Source: Diabrotica undecimpunctata
Lineage: Eukaryota > Arthropoda > Insecta > Coleoptera > Chrysomelidae
Assembly (NCBI RefSeq): GCF_040954645.1
Contig: NC_092808.1
Span: forward strand, 18,047,383-18,111,382
DNA: 64,000 nucleotides
Direction of reading: 5' to 3'
Shown one piece after another: positions 11,054 to 22,400 of the stretch. The notes beneath the pieces were generated by a model. The model had not been told where the DNA came from. It searched no databases and saw only the letters and a list, made by a program, of their open reading frames with translations. The translations under genes and the position numbers were made by a program. Numbering within the stretch: the stretch's first letter is position 1; every line of letters starts with the position of its first letter.

Positions 11054-12949
11054 TTTTTTTGTTTTACGTACAATTTGGCGCCCTCTGTGTGAGCAGCGTC
11101 CAGGGCATGATGCCCCCTAGCAAGTTTTTCTAAAGCATTTAACATTGATGAGGGTATATATTTACTTTTATGTTGAAGTATTTAAAAAAATAACGATCGT
11201 TTTAAATATATTTTATTTAAAATTATTAAAATATAGACAAACTTTGATTATATGATAGTATATTCACGTAAATAACACTTGGCTATATACCTTATGTACG
11301 CTTATGTTCAATTACTAACCCTAATATAATATAATTATCTCCGCCACTGAACAAATTTTTGTGCTTGGGCATGCGTAATAAAGTTTTCTTTGTGCTTTTA
11401 TGGCAATTCAAACACCTCAATTGAACATACTGTTACGCCTATGTCATTTTACCAAAATTTTATTTCTTATATATTACTAACACAAAGATTTTGAATCAAA
11501 TTGTAATTCCCAAATCTAAACATTTTTGCTTACTAACATAAGATACTCATTGTAATGAAAATATTTATTTTAAACTTAGATCTAAAATTTCTTAGCGCGC
11601 ATCATCCTTCCCAAACTTAAAACTTTCTCCCCAGATCTAAGGATTTGTAGATAATGTGCCAGTAAAGATTTTTCTAGCTTATATTTATAATAATGATTCA
11701 AAATATATGTTTTTAACCAATTTGTTTTAAAGTTTTATTAAAGTAATTAAATTTGTTTCAACTCAATAACTTATAGTTCATCGAACATAAACAAATCGTA
11801 AATAGGTGGTATTAATTTAACAAAATATATTAGGTAACTAAATAAAAAAAGAATTGAACTTGTTTTTATTCATAAAACAATAAAACAAAACGTAAATTTT
11901 CTACATATAAAATATTAAATGTTTTAGTTTTATTTTATTTTTGTTATCATTTTTAAGATGTCAGACATTGTAATAATAACAAAAGAGATTTTTTAGCAAA
12001 GACTTGGCAACATCGACGCGCACATCGTGAAACCACCACGCATGCGTGTACAATGATGGACAAAATAATTATCCGTTCATTCTTGCAATGAAAACTTCGT
12101 CGTTTGCTTCTTCGAAATTCGTTAATTTTGGTAATTTTTTTCATTATTAAACAATATTTCAACATTCTGTTCTATAATCGTCTATTTTAAAATACTCTAA
12201 AGACAATCGGAAGGCAAGAAGTAATGAATTGAAAACTGTGGGATCCTAAGTAAGTGCTGAACATCATAACAGAAAATTCAGGAAAGTTCGTCGAAAAAAT
12301 GTCTCACTCAAATAAACTTTAAAATGTGTTAATTGGTAAGTTCGTTATTTTGAACTTTACTTTAAAAGTAATTTTTACATAAACGTATATTGCAGAAAAT
12401 GATTTATAACAATAAAATTTAGCAACAGTTTCGACAGAATTTATTATCTAACAAGTCCAATCATTTATCTGAGAAAATACAAGGTCTTAATTTTCTTGAT
12501 ATTTTGTTAGGAAATTAGTATCTGCATTTCCCACTAGCCGTATCTTAACAAAGACATTTTCAACATTTTGCATGAATATTGATAAAAACTGTTATGTTTT
12601 TGTTGTCCTAGAATTATGTATAACAATTAGCTACCTACACATTACTTATAAATTATTATTAATAATACACTAGTACTTGTAAGGATAGTATATGTGGTAA
12701 AAAGACATTGAAATTGTATATACTTTTTTAAAAAATATTTAAAATCATAAATTATATATAACTAAGTAGGTTTTTTTGAAGAACAATTTTTAACCTGAAC
12801 TTTTAAACAAATTTATTTAGTATGCATAAATGCGTCTATTATAAATTGTTTAACATTTCATAATGAAGAGACTATGCAATTTTCTGAATTTATTTTTTAG
12901 TTTTTACATCTAAAAAACTAAAATTTCATCATAATTTCTTTTAACCTTA
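11054..12949. other. AT-rich stretch, nothing firmly recognised
   Basis: From 11070 to 11145 the - strand reads LEKLARGHHALDAAHTEGAK, which resembles the tail end of the hAT remnant at 7480-7540 at DNA level. It may be another hAT tail, but this is weak. The palindrome CACGCATGCGTG occurs once at 12037-12048; it is also the repeated palindrome of the piggyBac-like element at 40396-42690. The rest has no signature. Confidence 0.35.
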
Positions 12950-15640
12950 ACACTACTTTCAAGAGCGGAAGAACCTAGTCTGTATAAATTCTTCTGGTTT
13001 TCAGTTCTCTTTTATTCTTCTTTTCTATTGATTCTTCTCATTATTTGTGTATGCTTTTATTCTTTTTTTTTTCTATGTAATTTGTATTCACTCACAACTT
13101 ACTGGCAGTGACCTCACTGTCTAGATTTCTTTTTGGTTAATTATTTTCAGGATTAAAGATTCTTAATTTCTGTATAATTTTATTTGATTATAATATCTTC
13201 ACTCAATGATCTGTTTGTTATCCCTAATGTGTATATGAAATGCCACACCTGTACATCTAATTACGATCAGTTATACTTCTGAAGAGAAGTCACTATTTTC
13301 CAGTCCTATGTGTCTAGGGAGTTTGAGATATTGTAAGAGCACAGCAGGTTCTTTCTCATTTTTTTTTTGTAGAGTTATGTGCTGTTTTGTTACTAAACAT
13401 TACAGGCTTGCAGGAATTTCCAATTCCTTAGAGGAATTGGAAAATGTTTGTAGGGAAAATGGGTCTGCTCTCCTTTGTCTCCTCATTTCTGAAGAAATCT
13501 ACTCTATGGATATCATTTGATAATAATTATGTTGGAGTTGATCGATTTATGATTTATTCATTAGCATTTCCACACTTATTGGGACCAAATCACATGTTAA
13601 ATCATGTTCCTGTTCCTTCATCTGAACTCAATCATTTGTCTTTCGCATATATTATAAAGGTTCAAGATTCTTCTTCCTTTTTTACAAAAGTTGCTTGACT
13701 GGCCGTTTCAGGTGCTGTCTTATGGATATTATTCATGACATATGATTTTTTATTTTGACTATTACCCTTGACATATAAAGATTCTTACTCATTTTTTACA
13801 AAAGTGGCATGATTGAATATTTCAGGTCTCATTTCATGAATATTGAATCAATATGATTGGCATTTCTCCATCCTTTTTGTAAACTTATCTTCAAATATGT
13901 TGTGATCTATTGCATGGCGACCATATGAGAATAAACAAGTTGGCTTTGCTTAAGTTGTTCCTGATCCTTGTTTATTTCGAGTCCCCAATAATTGTGTTCT
14001 AATTAAAAAGACAATCTCTTTCCTTTCAATTATCAAGGTTTTACAAGAGTTGCTTGACTGAATATTTCAGGTGTTATCTCATGAATAATTTTCAAACTAA
14101 CAGTTTAGATTTTGCATGAAAGAACACTCAGATCCTGTAAATGACCTGTCTACATGGAGGTCATGTGAGAATAGCTAAGTTTCTTTTTTTATTACAAGAA
14201 TTAACTTTTCTAAACAAGTCCTCAACCTTATTTAAACGCTAAATTGAGTGCATCTTATAATCACATGAACTTATTTTTGAAACTTATTCACTGATGTGCT
14301 AGTCATTGAACGCCTGTTTCTGAATACCTGACTTTCTTTTTCAGTTTAAAATTGATCTAAACTGTTACTTATTGTCCTATCAGAAATTTCTTCTGATATT
14401 TAAATTTAAACATTTTGGAATGCCACTTTGGAGAATGTCTCAATATTATTGATTATTTAACTTCAGGAATGCATTGAGGCATGTTTCATCATTCAACAAC
14501 TCTCTACTTAAATGTGTAGGGGCTTTAACTGCTGTATAAATTATATGTTTTTCATACAAAAGATCATCCAGAGAAATTCATTCTTCTTTTCTGTAGATAC
14601 TTCTCAATTTTTGTAATCTTCCTTTCTTTTCTGTCTACACACATTGGATTTTATTCTTATGACCTCTGGCAAGTTAACTGACTGTCTAGGTTTCTTTTTT
14701 GATAATTTTTAGGTAGTTATTTTTAATTTTATAGATTCCTTATCTATTTATTTGTATACTTGGGATTTGGTAAGGACATATAAGGTTCTTCCCTCTTTTT
14801 TACAAAATTTTCATGATGACTGATTGTTTCATGTGATATTTCATGAATATTTTTTATGGGATATGAGTTTTTTATTTTAGATTATAAATTTTCATTGTAG
14901 TGCAGGAAAAGCAGTTCAGTTAATATAAATGGCATTTCTACACCCTTTTTATGAACTTATATTCATCTCTGTTACAATCTACTGCATTAAGTTCATATGA
15001 GAACAGTTAATGTGGCCTTGATTAATTGGTTTCTGATCCTTGTTTAATATTGTGTTCTTTGTTGTTAATCAGTCAGTCAATAATTGTTTAAAAAATGCAA
15101 TATCTTTCCCTCGACTTATCTTATCAAGGTTAAACTAGGTGCATCTTATAATTGCAATCTTCTTGAAACATATTCACAGAAGTGCTAGACATTCTGAGTA
15201 GTGTTTTTTTTTCAATTAATGACCTTCACTCTTGATTTTAGAGTGATGTACACTGTTACCATTATTCTTTTTAGAGTAATTTCTTATCTTTAAATTTAAC
15301 CATTTTGAAACATAAATTTTAGAATGTTATCTTAGAACAGGTCTCAATATAGATAATTTTTAGAAATTGATTGAGACTTACATTTCATTATTCTTTTTTA
15401 GTTATTCAATTATGATCTTCCATATCACACTTTCTAACAAAGAACCATATAATACTTTCATTATCAGAAGAATCTAGTTTTTCATTAAGCTTTTATAGCT
15501 TTATAATCTACATAATTTTTATATTTACAAATGTTTCTAGAATAGGGTACATACATCTTTGGTTTTAAGGTAGTTATTTTTTCATTCTTAATTTCTGTTT
15601 ATTATTCTCAATTTTCTTGTGTATTTTGATGAGTAGAATT
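12950..15640. repeat. Decayed multi-copy repeat array
   Basis: Several diverged segments recur in this stretch. TTTACAAAAGTTGCTTGACT near 13680 recurs in altered form near 13795, 14040 and 14800, each followed by a TTTCAGGT and ATGAATATT segment. CATATGAGAATAAACAAGTT (13925) recurs near 14165 and 14995. CTGATCCTTGTTTA recurs near 13957 and 15030. GTGCATCTTATAAT recurs near 14245 and 15138. The order is broadly kept but spacing varies (about 250 to 1000 bp), so this is an old, rearranged repeat rather than a clean satellite. It is T-rich on the + strand and has no coding potential. Origin unknown. Confidence 0.6.
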
Positions 15641-16054
15641 CAAATATGCAATCAAAAATGGTAACCAATTCCCTTCACCTACCGAACAGAAAGACTTCAT
15701 CATGTGAATACCATATGAACTTATACAGACAAAAATTGAAATAAACGATTATTTTATAAAAACATGTTATGTTTTAATTGTTGTCTAAAATTCATCCTTA
15801 TAAAAGTCAAGGAAATTACTGATGCAATTGTACACATCTAGTAATGCTTTGAGATGTGAATACATTATCTTTTTTGAAATCAATGTTATTTGGTCAAAAA
15901 CAATATTTAATGAACTTAGTGATCTCTGGCAAGTTGGTAAAAGGTAAATTTAGTGAATTAGTTAAACACATTATGAACATTATTTATTACTTAAATTAAA
16001 GTAACTCACTAAAATAAACACATTTAGAGAAATGAAAACTAAAATTCAATGAGT
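15641..16054. other. Gap before the DUF7869-like gene
   Basis: AT-rich and without frames or repeats I recognise. As the gene to the right is on the - strand, part of this would be its 3' flank. Confidence 0.4.
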
Positions 16055-17047
16055 TTAGATTTGCTGTTCATCTTCGCTTCCCTCTGATTCACTATCTCTA
16101 TAAATACTGGGCTCAGTATTTCTAGCAATACCTGATTTGGAGGTTGGCAGAGACGAATACCAAGCATGTAACTCCAAAGGAATAACGTTGGTAGTGCATA
16201 ATTTCTGTAAATCATTAAATTTTGTTAACGAAATTGGACGCATACCTAGGTAAGCCTGTTGAAGTGATACGGAAGCTTGCGTTGGAGGTCTTCCTCGTCC
16301 ATAAATATTTAGTTCAAAGTAGGGACCATAGTGCTCGTAGCGATATTTGATGATTCCTGGATATTCCCTCTCCACACTGAAGCATTTTATTTGCAACCAC
16401 CTAGCTTTTTCACCAGATTTATTTAGTTTTGTGTTTTTTACCATATTTTTCTCAAGTAGTTTTCAGTTAATAAAATCTGAATATTGTAGCTCATGGATTA
16501 CATAAGCGTCCTTCTTTTTGATGCCTCGTTTAGACCTAGCTTTGACAAAAATATTTTTCCAGTCATGAAGCGTGTATACTGCTACATACCTCTTTTCTCT
16601 CTCGATGGCGCTATGCATACTGTCACATTCCATCATCGTATGTCCTGACTCTAGAAACTTCTGCTCGAGAACAGTAATATTGTGGCCAGATAACACATGA
16701 ACAAAATAATACAGCATTGCGATGACAAATTGATTCCTGTTTTGTCCCCCACAAGTATCGGAAAACAATGATACTTTAGTGACTCTCGCAGGGAGGTTTT
16801 TTAAATAGCGATACAAACATGTCGCAATTTCTAAGCTCTCTCTGGCATCATTAAGTTCAGTCCAGGTAAAACAGTGTGCATTATTTGGGTGAGCTCCTTC
16901 ATAAATGCATAAATTAAAGGCAGATAATTTTCTACTGTAGTATAAGGGTAATACATCACTACTTGGTATTTGCAGCACACTTTGAAGGTCAAAAGTAGCA
17001 GTGACAAAATCAGGATTTTCAGTTGCTATGCCACTCTTGTAGATTTT
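16055..17047 (-). pseudogene. DUF7869-like transposon-derived protein, C-terminal part, one nonsense codon
   Basis: Reading down the - strand from 17047, the frame gives ATENPDFVTATFDLQSVLQ, LYYSRKLSAFN, LFSDTCGGQNRNQFV and LESGHTMMECDSMHSAIERE. It then reaches a TGA at 16463-16465. After six more codons the same frame continues from 16444 to a stop at 16055, with an acidic tail (DSESEGSEDEQQI). The set FDLQ-VL, YY-RKL, SD-C-GQN-N and GHT-ME-DS-HS-IE is what I know from DUF7869 proteins, multi-copy in insect genomes and probably mobile. The spaced acidic residues suggest an RNase-H-like nuclease fold (inference). A stop at 17048 (TAG) or an intron marks the upstream limit. Apart from the single TGA, about 330 residues are open. 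Confidence 0.7.
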
Positions 17048-18328
17048 CTACTTGATAAGCTTCTATAACTGTTGTTGGTTGATTCAATGGTACCTTCAAT
17101 ATAGAACAAAAATTCACAAAAGAGCATGATTAACAGTCAGAGTATCTTTACCTTATCTGCACTTTTTATCTCTGTATCAAAACTATCCTGTATTTTGACA
17201 TCAGATAGTATTACTAGTTTATTTTGGACTGTAATACTTCTTTGTTCACTACTGTATGAAGCACAAGACGAGTTACTTGTACTTGGTATATTCCATATTG
17301 CTGTAGCTGCTGTTCGATTCATTACTGAGAAACAACCATGGTCATCATTTTGTAAAACAGGAAATTTTTTCGAAGACGACGGTGTACTGTCTAATATTGT
17401 TTCTTCTACCTATAAACACAAATTTACAAACTATTTTGAAACTAAATTCACTAACCTCCTACCTTCATAGTCGTTTTGGAATTTTCATTGGTCATTGCAA
17501 GATTAGCAATGCGTTTTCCCCTACTACAGTCGGAAAAATGAAAGATTAGTCATGAACGATCATATCAATCACTTATTTTGTATCTGCTGCCTTTTTCTTT
17601 AAAAAACAAACGTTTGTTATAGAAAGAGACAGCAAATACAAAATAACTGATTGATTTTATCGTTCGTGAACTGATACTCTTTACTAGTATCTGCCGCATC
17701 TTAATCAGGCAAACATCATTACGTCCAGTCAGTGACTTCTGCCTGATAACAAAATGGTAATTTTGCACTTAAGTATATTCAATGCTTTAGGCAGCCAACT
17801 CTACGTGCTTTGTAGGACTTCGTGATATCTGCCAGACTGTGAAAATTGATATTGTGAATCGATCAGTACACTTAACTCAATTTTGACAAAAATGGACTTA
17901 GTGAGTTTTGCCGTGACGACGAGGAAATAATCCCTTTTAATATTACTATTGGGACGTATATGTCCCACACACATTTTTTTGCAAAAAAACTTACATTTAC
18001 AACAAAGAACCAAATGTTTTTATCTATAGTGATACTTACCTGTAACTGTTAAATCCACTAGTATATATAGAATTGGCTTTTCAAAGCGTCGGCAGTTTAA
18101 TTTCTACAATAATCTCACTTTTATACTTCAGCGATACAACACGTGTACTATATCTGCCGCCATAACTAAAAATGAATCTCAATATACGTTGTTTTTTGTA
18201 TTGCCTACATCCACAAAGACTTAGAAACACTAAATACATCAACTTTTATGTATTTTTGGGAGAATATACTCCAACAGTTATTTTGAAATATCCGTCGGGA
18301 CATATATGTCCCGATAGTGGCGAAAGGG
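17048..18328. other. Repeat-rich flank of the DUF7869-like gene
   Basis: No convincing exon. The motif TATCTGCCGC and near variants occur at 17581-17590, 17688-17697, 17826-17835 and 18151-18160. A long inverted repeat lies at 17551-17672. Near-palindromic GGGACRTATATGTCCC blocks lie at 17951-17966 and 18296-18313. The stretch ends against TTAA at 18329. Repeated motifs and palindromes next to a TTAA boundary look like the transposase-binding end of a DNA transposon. Which gene it served is inference. Confidence 0.5.
17551..17672. repeat. Imperfect inverted repeat, about 61-bp arms
   Basis: The arms meet at AACAAACGTTTGTT (centre after 17611). Reading outward they share TTATTTTGTAT, GCTG, CAATCA and CGAACGAT or TGAACGAT blocks with about 80 percent identity. 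There is no spacer. Transcribed, it would fold into one long hairpin. Confidence 0.75.
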
Positions 18329-18332
18329 TTAA
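18296..18332. repeat. Probable right terminus of a TTAA-target element
   Basis: A perfect 18-bp palindrome CGGGACATATATGTCCCG (18296-18313) is followed by ATAGTGGCGAAAGGG and then TTAA (18329-18332). Read inward from TTAA the end is CCCTTTCGCCACTAT, which resembles the CCCTTTAATTG end of the piggyBac at 22610-25237. I did not find the opposite end. Confidence 0.5.
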
Positions 18333-19192
18333 ATGATTCCTTGTTAATTTTCTTGTTGCGCAATTAATATTCCAACAAATTACAAAGTGTAATAATGAGA
18401 AGACTCGTTTTAAAAAAGTTGATATGCTTTAGGTTTCGTAATTTTGAAATAAATAAAAAAAAAGAGTGGGACATGCTTGTATTTTTTTTTAATTTTAAAA
18501 ATTTTGAACTGTATACTTACGTTAATTTTATTTAGATTTAACTCTGTTTTTATAAAGTTGATTTAGTATCAATAATTCTAACAATAAAAAGCTATTCTAC
18601 ATCAGTTATCAATGCAAGCATGCGGTAAGGGGAAGGGTCCCTGTAAGGTGAAATGCAAATAAAAAACGGTCAAAATTAATTTTAGAATATACGATATGTC
18701 CTGCTTTAACTGTATATACCTAAGTAAAAAATAAATGTGTTAAATGTGTTAATAAATGTATAAATAATAATAAATAAATGTGTTATTTAATTACCAGAAG
18801 AACCAGCCGCTGCACTATATCTTAAACTATCAAAACCTGCGTTCTACTGTATTTCTTATTATTACTTTTATCTTTCTTACAATAGTTGATATGTCCGAAT
18901 TATCCACAAAACTGTTTAGTAATCTTATTTTAATTTGACAAAACTATAGTTTTGTACAGCTGTGGGATTTGCTATTTGTGACAGGATAGATATTTTTCAT
19001 ATCAAAAATTGAGCTTGATTGACATCAATGACTGACTTATCAATAACAATTTAAAATGAATATAACTGACAACACATTCTTTCTTTTACAAAGTAGATAT
19101 TTTTGTATGTTCTTGTTTGTGAATACGTATTTATAAGGCGTTAATTGTTTCAGATTGCATAACAAATTTGAAGTTATCAAAAGTCTAGAACA
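18333..19192 (+). other. Upstream region of FBXO28
   Basis: No coding sequence. Any promoter and 5' UTR of FBXO28 should lie here. TTGTTTCAG at 19146-19154 could be a 3' splice site of a 5'-UTR intron, but its pyrimidine tract is weak. I cannot place a transcription start. Confidence 0.35.
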
Positions 19193-19459
19193 ATGGTTTC
19201 TACAAGGCAAATGACAATAGGGAACAATGGGACTGGTGATGGAAGCCAGTCTCCCAGTGAAGGGCCTGCGAAATTTACTAGAAACAGTACCAGTACCACA
19301 ACTACTGTTACTGCGGGGTGCAGTAGTACTGTGCAATATAGCAGAGCTCCTACAATACCAGTGCAATCAAAATTCATTAGCATTCTTGACTTACCCCAAG
19401 AAGTCTTAGAAAAGATATTTAGCTACTTAAAATTTAAGAATATATGCCAGTTAAGACTG
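19193..19459 (+). CDS. FBXO28: FBXO28 exon 1 (residues 1-89)
   Basis: The ATG at 19193 follows AAC-A context (CTAGAACAATGG) and is the first in frame. The first 60 residues are a low-complexity Ser/Thr-rich leader. The F-box starts at about residue 63 and its first half ends with LRL at the GTAAGT donor (19460). The intron is phase 0. The open frame runs ten codons past the donor, which is read-through, not protein. Confidence 0.93.
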
Positions 19460-22400
19460 GTAAGTATGATTTTATTATCATATAGTATGTTTTAAGGTAT
19501 GTTTCTACTTTCAAAACAATGATGCATCGAATTTAATCGTTTCTTTTTTCATTGCACATCGTATACGTATACAGTGAGGGGCAAAATTACGGAACAAATT
19601 CATTTTTTGAGAAATCGATTTTTATTTTTAAAATATGATTTTTTGGGATATATATTAGCAACGATGTCCATATGGAAGTGATGACTAATTGAGCCGGTTA
19701 AAATTAAAGTGGCATAAGTCAATTTAAAGCATGTCTGAGGAATACAGTGGTTTGTTAAAATGGTTTAAAAAAAATTAAATAAAACGTTATTGCAATACAA
19801 ATAACTGAAAAACGTCTACGTTTAAATGATCAATCTAATCTGAAAATAGGAATTTTACATATTTCATATACAATACAAAAAATTAAGCTATAGTGACTTT
19901 AGCCACTTTGACTCTAAATATGTGAAAGGTAAAATCAAACATAACGACTTGAATCTGAAAAAGCATTGAATTTTATTGAACATTTAACGTGAATAGTTGT
20001 TACATTATTAACACGTTGAATACAATACATGAATTTTTAGGTTTTCGAAAAGTGTTTTGTTACTAGCTTGCGTCACGTAGTTCTTCATTGCCTTCCTCTC
20101 CCCCTTCATTATTAGGTTCATCGATCTCCTCTTCATAGTATGGCAAAGGTCCAATACTATCTTCAACATCATCTGCGGTTTAAGAGGGTTTTCAGACGAG
20201 GATACTGTATGCGAGATACAGAATTTTCGATGGCGGCTGTATCGGATTCACGGGCATGCTCGTCAGTATGAAAATAGTAGCAGTGCAGTGCGGTTATATT
20301 TTTGGATTATGGATGTAGAAGAGTGTGTAGTGTGTTATGCTGTGGTACATATTAAATAAAAAGAAACTGAAAAGACGACGTAATTTGTGGGTTCATCCTA
20401 TTGTAGAATTAAGAGAAACCAAGGGAACATATAGTTTGCTGTATCAAGATTTATTGCAAGATCCATCGAAGTTTTTTAATTATTTTTGAATGTCTATGAA
20501 GTCGTTTGAAGAACTTCATAAAATTTTCGAAATTCAATTGAGTAAAAAAGACACAACTATGCGTAGAATTATTTCATCAAAAGAACGGCTTTCTATGACT
20601 TTTTAAAGTTAAAGTCTATGACTTAAATTTAAAATAAATATGTGTACTTATCTCCAATTTGTAAATTGTTTACCTCGCCCTAAATAAAAAATGACCGTAT
20701 TCCTTTCACAATAATGTATTTTGATATTCGTTAAATAATCAAAATTCCAATTAGCAAACTTTTAAAACTAAACTGTATACGTACATTTTGCTGTACTGCA
20801 GTCGTGGCCTCAAAATTGTCGCTTAGAATTTTCGACCCAGCACTGCTGCTTTTTATTTCTATTGCAGTAATCTGGCGATGCTGTATGCCATAGACAGGGA
20901 TTTGATTATACCAAACAAATGAATTTGTCATTATCAAATACAGCATGCTCCATTATTTAACTATATTCAGAAAACACATTCTTTCTTTCGTTGCTCATTC
21001 ACAATTATTCAACAGAAAATCGCGCGTCTATGGAATGTGGTGCAAAAGTATTCGTGTCTGAAAGCGTTCATTTAACTTAATGGTTCTTCTGTATCTGGCA
21101 TACGCATTCAGTCGTCGGCGACAGGAAGGTCCGAGATACTGAATTCGGTATCTCGCATACTGTATCCCTCGCGCGTCCCGTCTGAAAAGCTCCATTTGAG
21201 TCTATGTAATATCTGCTTCTCGGATACGCGTATCTCGGATACAGTATCCTCGTCTGAAAGGGGGCTAAGGAAAACGTGTGATGCATCGGAGGAATAAACG
21301 GTAGCAGATCGATCAAGACTTGCTTTTTCAACTCTGCAACACGTCTCTTGGTCGCCTTATGCAAAAACGGAAATCGGCGCTATTTTGACAGCATTGTTTA
21401 CGTTTTGTTAATTTTTTAAATTCATTTCAGTCTGTTGAGCAATAATTAAGAGGTGTCACACTTTTGTTTATAAAAGTTGTGTTTAAAAGTGTATAAAAGT
21501 GTGTAAATATGTTGCAGAGGACTGCTCTAATTTTAAAGCGTGCTCGAGAAATAACAAATGAGGAGAAGGTAAGTTATTTTGTATTGTAAAAATTACCAGA
21601 CATTATTTTTTAGGTATAAATTAAAAACTAAAATTTTTACAGTAGTTTTCTTTATGTTTATTTACTTTATTTATTGAACGAAGATATTTGTCAAGAAACA
21701 TGTTCGCTTAAGACTTATACCAACTTAGAACCGTTACAGGAAGTTGATTTTAACTCAGCAACAAATATTAGTGAGGTATATTATTATAAGTTTTAATTTT
21801 TAAATAAGTTTTGTTAATTTTTACTTATTGTTATTTATAGGAAGAAAGTACTCATAAAGCAGCTGTTTCCCCAAAGATTTACAGCGATTTACAACCGGTT
21901 CGGGAAGTGGAATTTAATCTAAAATTACCAGACATAATTTTTGAGGTATAAAAAAACTTAAATAAACAGCAGATTTCTAAATTTTCATTTACTTTATTTG
22001 TAGAAAGCAAATAATTCGGATGGATATTCAAACAAGGAAAATCAAATAGGTGACATAAGAGTAATGGATTATAATTTAAATCAAGAAGAAGACAGACAGT
22101 CGGGTCGGCAAGAATATCTTCAAAATTTAAATTTTGCGAACAGAGATATTAATGAAGATAAAAATATAGTAGAGATGGAGCAATCTGATAAAGAAGAAAA
22201 TGATGCGGAAAAGAATGGCGTAAAATCTAAAGAAAAAATATCAGGGCCGTCAAAAAAAAGGGAGAAAAAAAAAGTTCCCTAGTCAGAATAGAGAAATCCG
22301 CAAAAACAATGCATTCAAAATAAATCATACTTCACACAAAAAGGAGAAATAAAACTAAAAAAAGAGTTTCGTCAGTATTTATGCAAATGCGATTGTTAAT

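Noticed and set aside
17126..17470. 114-codon + strand frame and its antisense at 17137-17322 as upstream exons of the DUF7869-like gene
   Set aside because: Neither carries family motifs nor a matching splice junction to 17047.
19227..19409. Alternative frames overlapping FBXO28 exon 1 (both strands)
   Set aside because: Shadows of the low-complexity Ser/Thr-rich leader; they do not connect to later exons.
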